From Tethya wilhelma (taxonomy: Eukaryota > Porifera > Demospongiae > Tethyida > Tethyidae), in contig CAXIPT010000002.1 in NCBI GenBank assembly GCA_964030475.1, positions 17,825,291 through 17,889,290 of the forward strand: a stretch of 64,000 nt of DNA, given 5' to 3'. The notes under the pieces are model-generated. The model was not told where the DNA came from. It did not search any database and saw only the letters and a program-made list of their open reading frames with translations. The translations under genes and the position numbers were made by a program. Numbering within the stretch: position 1 is the stretch's first letter; each line of letters starts with the position of its first letter. Below are positions 1 to 13,728 of this stretch, piece by piece.

Positions 1-24
1 GAGTTTGAAAGAAAGCAAATGAGA

Positions 25-29
<5 letters not shown>

Positions 30-77
<48 letters not shown>

Positions 78-78
78 N

Positions 79-113
<35 letters not shown>
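30..113. repeat. (CA)n microsatellite containing an N
   Basis: Uninterrupted CA dinucleotides with a single N at 77. Read on the minus strand it is a (GT)n tract that starts immediately after the last visible Calx-beta exon and supplies its GT donor. The N probably marks uncertain repeat length or an assembly join. Confidence 0.95.
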
Positions 114-114
<1 letters not shown>

Positions 115-1700
115 ATCTTCATCAATAATAGTGACACGAATTCTGTCTGGGTTGAGGATAACAGCTGAATCGCTGTTTGATAGCGTGAGGTCAAAGTGCT
201 CTTTCTTCTCCACCAGACGATCACCATAGATGACCAGCCTAGTGCACAAGGTCTTGTCCCCATGGGGTTCAAAGGTCAACAGCTTATTTGAAATAGAAAC
301 AAAATCTTCCCCAGCTGTTAGTGAGAGGCATTAAATAATTAATGAATGGGATGGAGCATTATTACAGATAGAGTGTAACAATCTCACTCACCAGTAGCAT
401 TCCCCTCTACAGTGGACACTCCTACCACTATTGGCCTCTCAATCTCTCCAGAGAGCTCCACACACTGAGGTAGCTCAAGTTCCAAGGGCTCGTCTTCATT
501 CACTATTCTCTCAACGGCGTCAAATCCAACAGTCACCCGATCATCGTCTTCAATCTCGACTAGCGTACTCTCTAGTTGCACAGTGACACGAGGAACAGAC
601 GTGCTCAGGTTGACAGTAAAGTGTTCGGTGTGCTCCAATATGGCGTCGCTGAAGATTGTGATTGGTGTACACTGTTGTTGATGGTGGTTGGAGGAAGGTG
701 GGAAGGAGAGCAAGGATGGGTTGGGAGAAAGAGAGAAGTCCTGTTGCTCTGAAGTGTAGATAATTTGAGTTATTTGACAATAATAATAATGTGAATGAAT
801 GCTACATTACTAAGTGTGTATATGACTACAATGCTATTGCTAACCTTCTCCTGTTCCTGATGTGGTCTCGAGTTCGTAGCTCACTTCTCTCTCACTCTGT
901 CCTGTTAGGTTCACACAGATCATCACTTGCTCCACATTCTCAGCCAAGGCTATCCTTCCTCTAGTGAGGGTCATCTCGGCAGTGTCATCGTCATTGAGGT
1001 AGATCATGGCCTCCTGGATGTGGATGCTCACGGCTTCGTTCCTGATCACCACAGACACAGAGAACATTTCCACGTCTTCAAGGAGCGTGTCGTCCACTAT
1101 GGGAATGTTAGTGCATTTGCTCTGCTCTTCCAAGTGGGACGAATCAAACGTGAGGTTGACGTGAACTGGCTCGAAATCTAACTCGGCTGTATGTATGGGA
1201 GAGAAATTTGAGTGATAAATTTCCATTGAATTACATGTGAATGAAAGCATTATCCTTGTCTGATCTTATCTTCTTATCGTAGTCCTGTACGTACCTTGAG
1301 CATCACCAGAGAGGGTGTTCAAAGTTACGATAATGCTCTGTTCAATCATTCCATCAAGCTCCACACAGATCTCTCTAGAGCCGTCGGGTTCAGAGGTGAC
1401 GTACTCCCTCTCCGAGAGTCCCATCCTCACCCCGTCATCGTCAAGGACGTAGACATTGGTCCTAGGCTGTTCGAGGTACACACTGGGATCAGAAGATTCC
1501 AGGACAACATCAAATGTTTCTGTGTCTTCCAGAATCAGGTCGTTTCGGATGTTAATGTCGAAACAGTAGGTCTGGTTGGTTTGATCGGAAGGTTCACCAA
1601 AGACAAGAAGATCGGTGATTGGGTCATAGTCAATGTTGGCTGCAAGGTGAATGAATGTGTAAATTATGTCAGTATACCTTGCATTTTTGCAATTGAGTTG

Positions 1701-1746
<46 letters not shown>

Positions 1747-4700
1747 AAACCTTGAGCAAGAACTTTAGCCGAGGGGATCTGTTGAGTGGAAGCAATCACA
1801 GTGACACTTCTGTCCATAAGACCTCTCAGGTAGGCACAGATGGTCACCATCCCATCTCCTTCCAGAGGAGAGTAGTCCTCAGTCTCAAAACCAACAGAAA
1901 CAACTACATAAATATAATATTATGTTGTGTGCAGCAATCATGATATTATTGGGGTATTCAAAATACAGCCAACTGCTGTGAGAAGCTATACACTCACCAT
2001 CATCATCAACAATGGTGACCATAGCTGTGGAGTTGTCTCCAAGAATCACACTGGGGTTGGTGACGTCAACGTCGAGGAAGAGGCTGAAGTACTGCTCCTT
2101 CTCTTCCACCACACTATTGTCCACGATCTCGACGGTGGTGCACTGCCTGGAGGTGGCGTGGGCTGGGAAGGTGACCACGGTGCCTGCCGCCAGCCGGCCA
2201 TAGTCGTACATGGTGATGGCAGAGCCGTCGGTGGTACGGATGGTGGCGTTGATGGGGAAGTCAGCCTGTCCCGTGATAGTCACACATATCTGAGCCGGGC
2301 CATCTCCCTCAAGGACTGTGATTTGAGTTTCCTCGAGATTGAGAGTAACAACTGTTGGTAGGAGTGCACGAAAGAGAGAGAGAGAAAAAGAGATTCAACC
2401 CAATCAGGCTATTTTATTCTCTCCCCTTATTATTTACTGACTCACCATCATCGTCTATGATTGTAACAATGGCTGAAGTGGGGTTGACTAGTTTGGCCAG
2501 CTCCTCCTCTGTCCTGAGAACGAGAGAGAAGGTCTTGGAGTTCTCCAACTCCAGTGTTTCATCATCAATGATTGTCACACGAGCACACTGGATGCCTCCG
2601 GAGAATGAGCTGATTGCATTAGGATCCCTCAAGATAGCAGCATTGACTTCAGTCTCATTCGCAGCAGGGAATGATACGTGAAGAGTTTGAGAGACAAAGT
2701 CAACACCATCTATTATAATATACAGGGAGAATAATGAGTTGGAATCAGTTATATCACACACTAGTATAATAACACATGCAAATAGACACACAAACCTATG
2801 GCACTTGATGGACGAGTTTTGATGACAAAATCAGTGTCTTGGAAGCTGAGTCCAGTCATTTGCAGGCACACCTCAACTTCCCCATCTCCCTCACTCACAC
2901 TGAACTGAACCCTGGTGAAGTTGACAGTGACAACTGTAGAAGGTAGATAATAATAGAATAGAATACTGAATCTCAGTCAAGTGAAATCACAAAGTTTGTC
3001 CCATAAACAGTCATGCATGTAGGTCTGAAATCAGTCACACTTATAGAAAAACTGGATGGGAAATAAACAAGCTAACCATCTGGCATCTGGTACTGAAACT
3101 GCTGAAGGTATAAAGGTACAGAATAGAGTACTGAATCCAAATAATGTGAAATCATAAAGTCTTTCCCATAAAGAGTCATGTGGGTCTGTAAATCAGTCAC
3201 ACTTAACGCGAAAAAGCCAGAAGAAACATAGATAGGATGGGAAATAAATAGTTTGATACAAGCTAACCATCTGGCATCTGGTACCAAAACTGCTGTGGGC
3301 TCTCCCTGCATGCCCACTCAATTCTTAGTCGGAATTGGTGGTATTTGGGCTATGCCCTGTTTAGTAACATCAGAACTAAACATTTCTAGCATACCAGTGA
3401 ACAAAAGCTACAAACAATGACAAACAGTTGGATAATGATGATTCTCTCTAGCCATTGTTAGGTACTCTCAATGGCCTTTCACCGCAAGTAACAGTGGTAC
3501 AAGCGATAGCTTTGAAGTCCCGCTATTAAACAGAGATTGTTATGGATACCCAGAGTTGGAGCATGTTTCCAATGACAACACCTCACTATATACATAGAGG
3601 CTCGCAACCAACATCTAGTCATTACTTGTTATGCAAGGTTGTGCTCTCTGTAATTAGTTCCACATAATTTATTGTGCATACTAATGAGCAGATTATGAGG
3701 AATGAGCACACCAATCGTAACTCCTTCCACTCCTTCTGTGTCGGGCTACACAAGCCACACAACGAGTCAAATATGGTCACAATCGTGCATTCTACTTCAT
3801 TGGTTTGAGGATTGACAATGCTATATACAGGCTTGGCCTAGTTCACCAATCCTTCAATCCTTTATGCAGACACACACACACACACACACACACACACCAT
3901 CATTGTCTCTTATGGTGATCCTGAGGGTGAGCAGGTGGTGGCTGAAGGGATCACGGACACGGATCTTCTCAGGATTGTCCGACAACAATTGGAGGAAAAA
4001 TGTTTCATGGCCTTCGACAAATTGGTCATCACTGATAGTGAGATTGATGGATGCACACACTGTTTCCGGGGAGTTGTAAGAAGCAGCGATGAAAAAACTG
4101 TCATCTTTCGTCAAGAAATCGCTCCCATCTATACAAAAGAGAGAATGTAGATCAAATATTATACTGAGGAATTGATACGCACTTATTTCTAAACCTACTC
4201 AGTGCTGAGCCTCCGATTGGCAGCAGTTGGACTGTGATGTTCAATTCTGAGATGCCCTCTCTTTCAATACAGATCACGTCCGGCAGTTTCCCCACATCTT
4301 CATCCACTACCACCTCATCCCTCTTGAACTTGAGGTTCACATCTAAAGAAGCAAACACACAATATTCACACCATATATATATAACCACTACCAACTATAA
4401 CTCGTAATGGGTTTATTTTTTTTTTATTTTTATCTTCTATGCATTCATTCCTCCAACTATATATAAAATTTGGCCATAGTATTCTGGTTAGTTAGAGTGT
4501 AGTATTCTAGTTATTAATACATTATAGGAAATTATTTGAGAAATACAGCACTAGAAACATCAAACTAGTCTACAGAGGCTCAGCAGCTAGCTGTTGTGCT
4601 TCCACACTTACGGTCATCGTCCAAGAGAGAGACAGAGATGCTCCTGGTGGTGATCACTACATTGGGGTCACTGTTCTGTAGGTGGACTATAAACGTTTCC

Positions 4701-5056
4701 ACTTCTGGCTCCAGGAACGAATCGTCGTGAAGTGAGATGTCCGTGCAGGCAACATTGCTGAGACGATTGCTTTGGCGAAATGTGATTGGGGAGGGATTTC
4801 GAAAGACGTCGCCAAGACGCCTACCATGGGGATCATAGACTGCAGTGTGTGTATATGCATAATGCATTGTACATGTGGTCAGTATAAATAATATGCTGTG
4901 AGTGTGATGTTACATACAAGTAGCAGTCTCTTCCTCCAAGCGGATAGGTATTCTCAATTCTCTCTCAATGTCTCCCGTCAGGTTAGCACATATCTTAACA
5001 GATAGAGCACTCTCAGCATATACATAGTCAACAGTGGGTAGAGCAATTTGAACGTC

Positions 5057-5098
<42 letters not shown>

Positions 5099-7104
5099 CA
5101 ATGAATGATATAATGATGCAAAGAGCAATGTCACTGGCTAAGTATTGGCAGAGGAATTACAGTATAAACACCTCAAAAGCTCTCTTAAGTAAATGCATCC
5201 CATTTTAAAAAAATCTTTCAGCTATTTATTTTTATTCGGTTTGTAGGCGAACATGGGAAGGAACAATTTCACAGTAATTGTTTATTGTACTCAAACACGT
5301 CACGTATGGTATTCTCAGTGTATTGGAAATAATGACACTTGATAGCATTGATGACGCTCACTGGTTCTGTGTATTACCATTTATGTCAGTGATCACAATA
5401 GGAGCAAACAATGGGTTAATAACAACATGGCTCGGCCTGTCCACTTCGATCCGGGCCACCTCTGGACCCTCGTACAGATTATCCAGCTGTGGACGAATAA
5501 CCACACACTGTGATGTTGTATTGCCGGGATAGAAGGTGACGGATTGATGAAGTCCAATCAAATCACGAGGAAACTGAGCTCTGTTACCTGAACGATAATA
5601 ATTATATATAAGTAAATAAAAACAAGAGGACATTGAAAAGAAAAAAATGTAGTCAAGTTGAAGCTTACCTTCCTGGAACGGGCTAGCACTTCGTATATTG
5701 ATAGTGAACGTGAGAGGGTATTGAAAGTTTCCCTGAGCCAAGTTGAGACAGGCTATCTGATCCTGGCCCTCTGTCACGGTGTACTCACTCTGATTCAAAC
5801 CAAGCCTCACGTTGGCTCCTGTAGACAGAGACAACAGAAATGGAGGTCAGTTAGTAAGGAGGGAGGGAGGGAGGCAGCTGCATGCCTGGTGGTGTGTGTG
5901 ACTCAATGCCTACCATCTTCACTGTCATCCATTATGACCACAGTGCCCTGTGATCTGTCTACCATCACATTGGGGTCGTCGCTATCCAGAAGGTAGTGGA
6001 ACACGTCTTCTTCTCCCTCGTAGACATCATCGTTGAGAATCGTCATTTCAGTGCAAGCTACAGTGTCTACTTCCCCATTGCTACTTCCACTGAAGTCAAA
6101 TGTTAGTGTCCGCTCAGTCGGTGGGATATAGTCCACATTTTCTACAGCAACAAACAAAACATCCTGTGCATAAACAAAAGCTCCTTGATGAGCTAGAAGG
6201 AGCTCCTCACCTGTAGCTGTTCCGGGGAGGATGGTGAAAGATGCTGATATGGGTCTCTGTGGTGCACTGTTTGAGCTTGGACTTTCGAGCCTAGCACAGA
6301 AGAGGAAGGGATTTCTGTCTCCCTCATTGCCACCTCCTTCCATAGCAACCAGAGCAGGACTAACATGAGTGAGCCGAACAGCTGCAGGGACAATTTATTA
6401 TCAAAGGAACATGCACCAATCGATATTAAATCACTTGTTCATGCATAAAACCGTAGACTATTAAAAAATTATAGTTGAAGACATAACACACAATAGAATA
6501 AATAATTATGCAGTTGCTCTCTTGCATGTAGGCCGTGTAGGTGCACAACGTGAAATACCAATGTCTCGTTGAAAACACAAAATCTAAATACCACAATCCA
6601 CTTCTACTCACAGTCATCATCCACGATGGTGATTGATGCAGTCCTTGGCAGTAGGATGAGGTTGCTCACACCCACACTGGAGCTGAGAGAGATGGAGTAA
6701 CTCTCATTGTACTCCACCCTGTCGTCACCCAAGAGGAGAATTTCATCACACACTCGCCGATTGGGAGAGCGAGAGAGATAGTAGGAAGCATGTGGTCTCT
6801 CAGAGAAGTCAGAGTTTATAGCTGTAACGTAAGATAACGATTGCAAACATTTTTTATTGGTGTGGATTCACGTGAAATCATGCATACTCATATCTGGTGC
6901 GATTGCAACTGAGCAGCTGTATCGGAGTAGCATAACTATTATTATGCACACACTCACTAGCTGTTCCACTGTGTTGTCTAAGGCTCACTGTGACCGGTGA
7001 CTCTGGTGCACCACCGAGCACATGGATGCACACCCTGAAGAAGGCCTGAGGGGTAGTCGGCTCTGGGACCACGTACTCTGTCTGCTCCAGTCCAACAATG
7101 ACTC
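114..7104 (-). CDS. Calx-beta repeat array, 11 modules, 3' part of a large surface protein (3' end outside window)
   Basis: I traced 18 minus-strand exons: 7104-6958, 6821-6612, 6381-6211, 6141-5914, 5818-5669, 5587-5378, 5055-4918, 4839-4612, 4342-4199, 4128-3898, 2933-2796, 2709-2446, 2351-1998, 1903-1751, 1639-1295, 1186-845, 748-392, 314-114. They encode 11 Calx-beta modules, each with an E-(x)n-E-x-F strand and most ending in a DDDG-like acidic turn (VTIVDDDG, VYVLDDDG, RVTIIDEDG; ITDING is a weaker version). Nearly all introns are phase 1, at the DDDG turn or after an SGTA/GDAQG-like mid-module turn, so modules are exchangeable. Calx-beta domains are Ca2+-binding beta-sandwiches of Na/Ca exchangers and of extracellular proteins such as FRAS1/FREM and ADGRV1. 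Here they are probably extracellular. The last exon ends phase 1 at the left edge, so the C-terminus and any membrane anchor are unseen. Upstream it is phase-compatible with the NIDO exons at 11185-13482, and I infer one gene. Confidence 0.85.
1703..1745. repeat. (TG)n microsatellite
   Basis: About 21 TG units inside the short intron between Calx-beta exons 1903-1751 and 1639-1295. In the gene's sense it is (CA)n beginning just after the GTTTGC donor. Confidence 0.95.
2938..3297. repeat. Intronic tandem duplication, two diverged units of about 165-190 bp
   Basis: Units at about 2938-3105 and 3106-3297 share long stretches in the same order: agaataga(g)tactgaatc, gtgaaatca(c/t)a, cccataaa, aaatcagtcacactta, ggatgggaaataaa, and agctaaccatctggcatctggtac near each end. 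They lie in the Calx-beta gene intron between exons 4128-3898 and 2933-2796. The units differ by indels, so the duplication is not recent. No coding content was seen. Confidence 0.75.
3869..3898. repeat. (CA)n tract forming a splice donor
   Basis: In the sense of the minus-strand Calx-beta gene the exon ends GACAATGATG and the intron begins GTGTGTGTG, so the donor lies at the start of the microsatellite. Confidence 0.85.
5059..5097. repeat. (GA)n tract acting as polypyrimidine tract
   Basis: On the minus strand this is (CT)n ending CTCACAG directly before Calx-beta exon 5055-4918. The microsatellite therefore occupies the polypyrimidine position of the acceptor. Confidence 0.85.
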
Positions 7105-7325
7105 CTGTGAGGAAGGATAATAGAGGTACGTTAAATTTGAGAATTACATTAGAATTTGCATCAAAGTCTTCTTGTTGTTATTGGGAAACTGTTACAACTA
7201 AATTATTGCATTCCTGAAATACCGGTGGTAGAGAACACACTTGATAATCTAACAAAGCATGCAATGCTTCAGTTGGTGTTAGAAAAACCACAGCTCAGTA
7301 ATCATGAAGTGTCAGTCACACTCGC

Positions 7326-7390
<65 letters not shown>

Positions 7391-10300
7391 CATCATCATC
7401 AATGGAGTCGGCCATTGTGGGATGGAATTCTGCCAGTTCAGACACTTTCCCATGCAGTAGGTGCTGACAGCTCAGAAATTATATAATATTACACAAAATC
7501 CCAAATATCAAAAATATTTACGATTGGAATCGTTGAGAGGTTTCTATGTGCATCGGTTAATGATTGCCCTAGCAACAAATGAATCAGATAAGTATTGGAT
7601 TGATGGCTAGAAGAGAAATGAATGGCTGCCTCTGGTGGCTACTCGTGACCTAGGGTCATCCATCCTTAATTCTTGGAAATATAAATACTAAACACTAGGT
7701 ACTTGGAATGTTTCGTCTCAAAGGAGCATGCAACGTGACACTTGGCACAGATGGATGTACATGTATACACCCAGTTAGCACACGTGTATAATATTTTATA
7801 ACTTGTGCATCAACAAAACTGGAGTCAAAGATTCCTCTAGGAAATTTGATACTTTTGTGTTTATCACTTGAGCTTCAGCATTGCTAGCAGGCTTTTGGCT
7901 CAACATATCGACACATTGCTGTATATTATATTTCAGTGCATGGGTAAGTATGGAACACCTTTGTTCAATTGTAATTCAATTGTACAAGCGAGCCATTGAG
8001 CTACTAATTCTGCCAAGTGAAGAGACAATGCCTTTATAAGTGCAACACACGCAGACTGAGAGAGCAAACAAGTGGAACCATAGCAACACCAGGTGCAGCA
8101 TTCACGACGGGAAGGTGTTGTGAGTGTGTGTGAACGGTGTGTGTTGTATGAGATATTTTGAAGATGTAGCACCACATTACCTAATAATGTGCCTGCAAAA
8201 TAAACTATACTTTGAAAAGGAAAAAAAAAGAACTTGTTCTATTTCTCTGTGGTGTGTGTAGTCAAGGTAGCAAGGATTGAATGAACAACCAAATGGTTTA
8301 ACCATTGTCTCCATTAGTAGTTGGAATATTTCTCACGCTCTTAAAGTGGGAGTGCTGTGTTGGAATTCAAAAACACAAGCACCAAGACCTATAGCAACCA
8401 TTCGCTACTAGTTATGGAATTCCATTGCATGACAAAGCATAACGAGCTGAATTACATTGGTTAAAGCTAAGGAATAGGGTTTTTTGTGTTAAAATAGCTA
8501 TAACCATAATCATAAATGAAGTCTTCTTTGCGACACAACAGAGTAAGAGAATGCTGATTCTCCTAGTGTCATGTTACAGCATCACACAGATTGCAGGGCA
8601 CATGCATTGGGCACATGATGTAGCCATAACAACAGGATATTAAATCCACTGAATGTAAATTTTTGAAAGATTTTTGATTTTACACCATCCAGGAGCAGCT
8701 GCTTCCATTAATTAGAACAAAATACCATAGCAACAGCCAGTGTAGACTAAGTGAGTGCCATACTATCAACCATCATTAAGGTTGGTATCTTCTCGGCACA
8801 AGCTCAAACACTGAACTCCAATTATTTTCTCATTTTTCTCTAATAGTGTAGCACACAGCTCTCAAAGTACTCAACATAGATAGTTTCCATGGCTACAGAG
8901 AGCTGCTGCACGTACACACGCAGTCACACAATGACATTCTCAGCATCAAACAGACAACAGCTAGATCCGAGATAAAGGAAGGAATACCATTGAAGTCATC
9001 TCGTAGAAGCGCTATCTCATTACTCATCACTATGCAAGGGTTGGGCAGGTTCCCAGCGAGATGGAGGCGATCAGAGAGTTCTTGAATGACCCACCAAAGC
9101 GGTTTCTTTTTTTGTGCCTTTTTAGAAGCTAACCACAGTAAATTGCAGTAGCACTTACACTGTGTGGATAATAGGGTAGACCGCATGTATGTACAATGTC
9201 ATGTGTGTGTCTGACAATCAATCTGCATGTGCTCATAACTAGAGAGCCCCTTCTATCAATTTGTTTTACAAACAAGACTCGGCCACATCTGATGATACAA
9301 AAATCCTTTCAGATTAAGGGCTCATACAACACTACTGAAGTCCTCGTGGGAACATAGTGTTATAGTTGAATTTGCTAATTTGAGACAAAGCAAGTCTTAA
9401 ATCACTATTATCTTTTTAAATAACATTAAAATGCCACTAGCTTAATATGTGTTGTTCTCACAATGAATCTCAACCCCCTCCACTCAAAATCATATGTCTG
9501 GAGTAGCAGTCTGATAATGCCGTTCAAAGAAAACAGAACAAAGCAAACCTTATTCAAAGTCAGCATAATTCCCACCCACCCCTTCATTAATTTAATTAAT
9601 ACACATTCCTAGAACAATGTTATTGTGATTCATATCTGTTCGACATCAACTCACGCCACACTAGAATATTCCTGGAAACAATTATATAACACTAAACCGT
9701 GTCCAGTCAATTACAAATCATACTCACTCCACTCAATTGGTTCCCCCTAATTGATCAGCTAGATAGATAGCAATTTAATTTTAAAACAATGGGATGAGTG
9801 GAAGGAACTTACGAGGGTTGTCGTGGTGACCGCACGTCGGCAGGTAACCAATTGAACTGACCAGGTACACAAATCAACTGCCAGTGAACGGTGGACATCT
9901 TAACATGCATTGTAAAATTTGCCCACCGCACTCACTCATTCAGGCATGCAGCCGCTATACATGAATCATGCAGCACCTGTACATTCTTCATCCACTAAGA
10001 CATCACTAACCAGTCTAACAACTCTAACCAGCCCAATGAGGGCCTGACTCTGCTGTAAGTGGAACAAAATTCCCACAAGAGAAAGTCTCTGAAGTGCCAG
10101 GAGTACTATGATATGTGTGAGTATGCCCAGTATGCTCAGACTATTGATTGGCTTAGATAATGCAATTAGGACTAGGCAAAACAAACAATTAAACCTCAAA
10201 CTATGCATCAGTGTGTGTCTGCATACATTAAATTTATAATTATTAACAATATTCAAGCAACGAAACCTTGCACATGTGCTGACTACACCAAAGATAGCAA

Positions 10301-11184
10301 CATGTGAAACCACCTCAACATTAATATGTATAAAATTAACGACATAAATGATCATGAATACAATTGCCGATACGTCATTCACAGGAAAGAATTACGCACT
10401 GATGAACCTAACACATTGTTTTTTTCACGTGAATATAGCACCTAGCACATAATTGTTCCCCATCACAACAATATTCACTCTCTCCACAAGCAATCAACAG
10501 ATGAATACATCACATTCTCCCTGTCCCCTCCCACATTAGCATAACAGCAGTGCACTGACTGGACTGCACGAGGCTAATACATACATACATACATGGCGAT
10601 AATTATGAGAACCAGCATTATATATGGTTATACATACATAGCACATTCAAGTCTCATTCCAATTCTAAGTCTCTAAGCCACCATGGTCGCAGTGGGAAAA
10701 ATCTATGAGTGATAGTTTATTTTGGATGATTTGTGATGGCATTCATGAAGCCTCAGAGTCAGAGTGAACTCTTCCATTAATGGAAGCTGAGATCATCGGT
10801 AATTAACAATTATTGCTAGGAGACGTAAGCAGTTTATCATACTCTTTCACGCTACATTAACTGTTTGGACTAGCCGCGGTTTATAGATACGCCAAAATGT
10901 CTAGCTACAACTTGGTAATCAATAGGGGCTGGATGTGAAATGAACCTGTACAAAAGATGGGGTTGTTACCAAACACTGTGGTTAGCGGGACTTCATTTGG
11001 AGAGTGCGTAGTTTTAGCTTTCAAAAACAAAAGGGAAATTCTGTTCACCTATGGCTGCATGTGGTGGTAGCCACTATAATACTAAATTCCCTTACAACTG
11101 CCAACCAAAACACACCTCCACCTGTTTTGCAAATAATGCTGTAATCATACCACATTTGATTCAGAATACTACACATAGACGAAC
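7105..11184. other. 4.1-kb presumed intron between the NIDO and Calx-beta exons
   Basis: No convincing exon on either strand. It holds a (CA)n tract at about 7328-7389 and AT-rich non-coding sequence. Short open frames here (for example 8893-9186 and 9966-10382, minus) have no recognisable domain and no splice or homology support. If the NIDO and Calx-beta parts are separate genes, this interval would be intergenic. Confidence 0.5.
7328..7389. repeat. (CA)n microsatellite
   Basis: About 30 CA units on the plus strand followed by CATCATCATCAA, so the minus strand reads GATGATGATG(TG)n. This resembles a Calx-beta exon end with a (GT)n donor, but no matching module sequence lies upstream. Confidence 0.9.
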
Positions 11185-13482
11185 CTTGCATAGAGACCTC
11201 TTCACCGTCCACTCTAAACACCCACCCCCCAGTCTCCGTGGCCTGCAGGACCTGTCTCGTCCCAGACGTGGGTATGATGAACGAGTGATCACCATCGCCG
11301 GCAGCGAGTCCCACTACAGCATGAGTGGTTCCGTCTCCCACTGCACCTTCACTCAGGTCCTCAGTGTCATCATCGTTACTGCCATAGTAAAACAACACAT
11401 GTGATCGTCTAGAGTTGTCTCTAAACACCAATACCGTCTGGAATATTAATGCAGTGCTCTGCTCCTGTTTGTACGATGTGTGTGTGTGTGTCAGTGCTTG
11501 TAACATCAAAGGCTTTGAGAGAGGAGGTGGATAGAGCGTGTGAAAAGATTACATGTAAAAAATGGAGTCTGTCAACACCATTTGGACTTGTTGCTCGGCT
11601 ACACAATGGAGCATAGGTCACAATGATCTCACAATTAGCACTCTATGGTATTTCATCACAACACAGTTTAATACAACCAAGAGTACACGATCATTTTGAT
11701 ACTATCATTGATACACAATTGATGTCATATGCTGTAGAGAGCCACATTGCATGTTTGCAGCTATTCATCGTATAGAAGATTGGGTAGCATTTCACGGGTG
11801 GTTGTGACACACTCAAACCCACACACATAGCTGGCATTTCTCAACTACTTGATGAAATTCGGTAAACTTCCACAGAAATTGTTCAAGTGGGCAAGAGAAG
11901 AGGCACTTGTGGGCATATCACTTTTCAAAATACAAATCACTCTAGTCCATAGTAACAATAGCTGCTATCCCCAAAGAACAGAGAATCAGATTCCTTGTTA
12001 TCTTGGCATTTTCCATTAGCTAGCCAACCAGCAATCTGCTATAATCATGGTATCTTTCTTTGTTCACATGCCACATTTTAGCAGCACAGCTACTGCCTCA
12101 TAGGGATACGTTAATAGTTTTTGAATTGCATAGAAATTACGCAATAAAATTTATCCACACATCTACGTCACAGATTTACAACAAGTGTGTAGCATCACAA
12201 GTTGTACAGTTGCTACAACACACGCAACTTACATCGTTTGAAGACTCAAGACCTTGTACTCGTACACCTCTCCAGGTCACGACAAAGAGATGGGATGCTC
12301 CATCGTCATTTCCAACGGCTCTCTCGGCCTGCTCCAAGAGCTGCGTGTTGTTGGTCACTCCAAATGACACATCACTTCCACTGACGCTAGTTGTCTCTGT
12401 ATCAGTCCAAAATGGTGCAATGATGGCTCCCTCAGTTGCTTCCAAAGAAGGCAGACTTCCAGGAGTGAGATTCAAGCGTTGTCCGAGTGATACCACACCG
12501 TTGGCATAAACCTGTGGGCATGCAGGAGTGGGTGAGGAGAAAATAATAAACAGAAGTTGTGTACTTTTACAGTCTACGGAAGTGAATGAAAAGGAGGTTG
12601 TACATAACTGCAGTGATTAGGTGCTGCACGCAGCCATGTACACACAACACAATAATAATTCTCCCATAATTATTATTATACACAAATGTGTGCATGCTGT
12701 TTCTTGAGAGAAACCTTGCTTCCGCCCTCCCTCGAGAAAACATCATGTAGAACAAGATTAGTTACACGAAAATGACAAGTGGATTATAGGTTACGACCCT
12801 GAGCTGATATCTAGGCTCCAAAAACAGCAGCTGCTCTGGATCAACATTAAGTACCTTATTTATAATAATAATTGATATTAATTCTATTACACAAGTGTCT
12901 CATTCGCCACAGGCTGGTCTAGTCCAACTCAAAATAAAAGATCAAAGGCTCCAAATACAGGCCATAACCAACTGTGTTTGCATACATTGCCAACCTCTTC
13001 CCAGCCTCTATCCATGAGCCCATCACGTTAATGCCTAGATATAGCTAATGATAACTGACCCATCATCCTGCAGTACACAACTCATTTATACACTCCATGG
13101 GAGATCAATGACCCCCACACTATAGAACCACAAATACCACAAGTTACACAGAACCAGTGCACGGACAACGCATTATCGGCATAAACGCAGATCAGCTGGA
13201 AGCCCCAGCACTTCAAAGAGCTATAATAGCTGTAGCTATCTCACAGACACAACCACAAGCCGCTATTCACATCATTATCATAACCTCACTCAGTGGTGCA
13301 CTTACATATGCAGTGGTGTAGTTTGCTCCGTAGAACCAAAACGGCAGGGGCAGCTGGATTTCTCTTTCTCTATCTTCACCGAGAGTCAAGGCATCATCAG
13401 CAGTAGAGAATGGTACTCCATTAGCAACACTGCGCAGAAGCTGTAGAATCAACAACTGCGCGATTATTGCATTTGTTTTCAT
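11185..13482 (-). CDS. Signal peptide plus NIDO (nidogen-like) domain, 5' part of a large surface protein
   Basis: Three minus-strand exons: 13482-13306, 12511-12233 and 11437-11185, all with GT-AG junctions. Exon 1 starts MKTNAIIAQLLILQLLRSVA, a classic signal peptide. Later motifs fit the NIDO domain of nidogen, tectorin and mucin-4: PLPFWFYGANYTTAYVYANG, an APFWTDTET stretch, TVLVFRDNSRRSHVLFYYG, and a GGWVFRVDG terminus. NIDO is an extracellular domain of about 150 residues. The third exon ends in phase 1 (CAA G) and the first Calx-beta exon at 7104 begins with the matching GA, restoring a Gly before VIVGLEQTEY. I infer a secreted or surface NIDO/Calx-beta protein; only cDNA can prove the join across 4.1 kb. 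Two adjacent genes are the alternative. Confidence 0.78.
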
Positions 13483-13728
13483 TCTGCAAGACTATAAAAG
13501 TTGTTGTGTCTTCAGCAGTTGTTTCGATAGTCAGACTGTCAGTACTCTTATTGTAAGGGAATAGCTAGTGTCCAAAGTACTTGAGCCTTTTAGCAGCCAA
13601 CAGGCCAAAATAGCTCATTATAAACCATCACAATGCATGTGTGTATCGTGCACGCCCACTCGAACTCAAACGAACGAATCCGGAGTCATAAGGCTTCCTC
13701 TTATGCATAAAAACATACTATCTATCTA

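Noticed and set aside
7391..7466. Minus-strand ..DSIDDD followed by (GT)n, like another Calx-beta exon end
   Set aside because: No Calx-beta strand sequence lies upstream in that frame and no acceptor fits; probably the CATCATCATC edge of the microsatellite.
7304..7486. [12 protein letters not shown] open frames (also 20642-20836 and 42267-42455)
   Set aside because: Translations of CA/TG or ACACTC repeats, not genes.
9966..10382. 138-residue minus-strand open frame with hydrophobic stretches
   Set aside because: AT-rich hydrophobic bias, no splice partners and no recognisable family; lies in a presumed intron.
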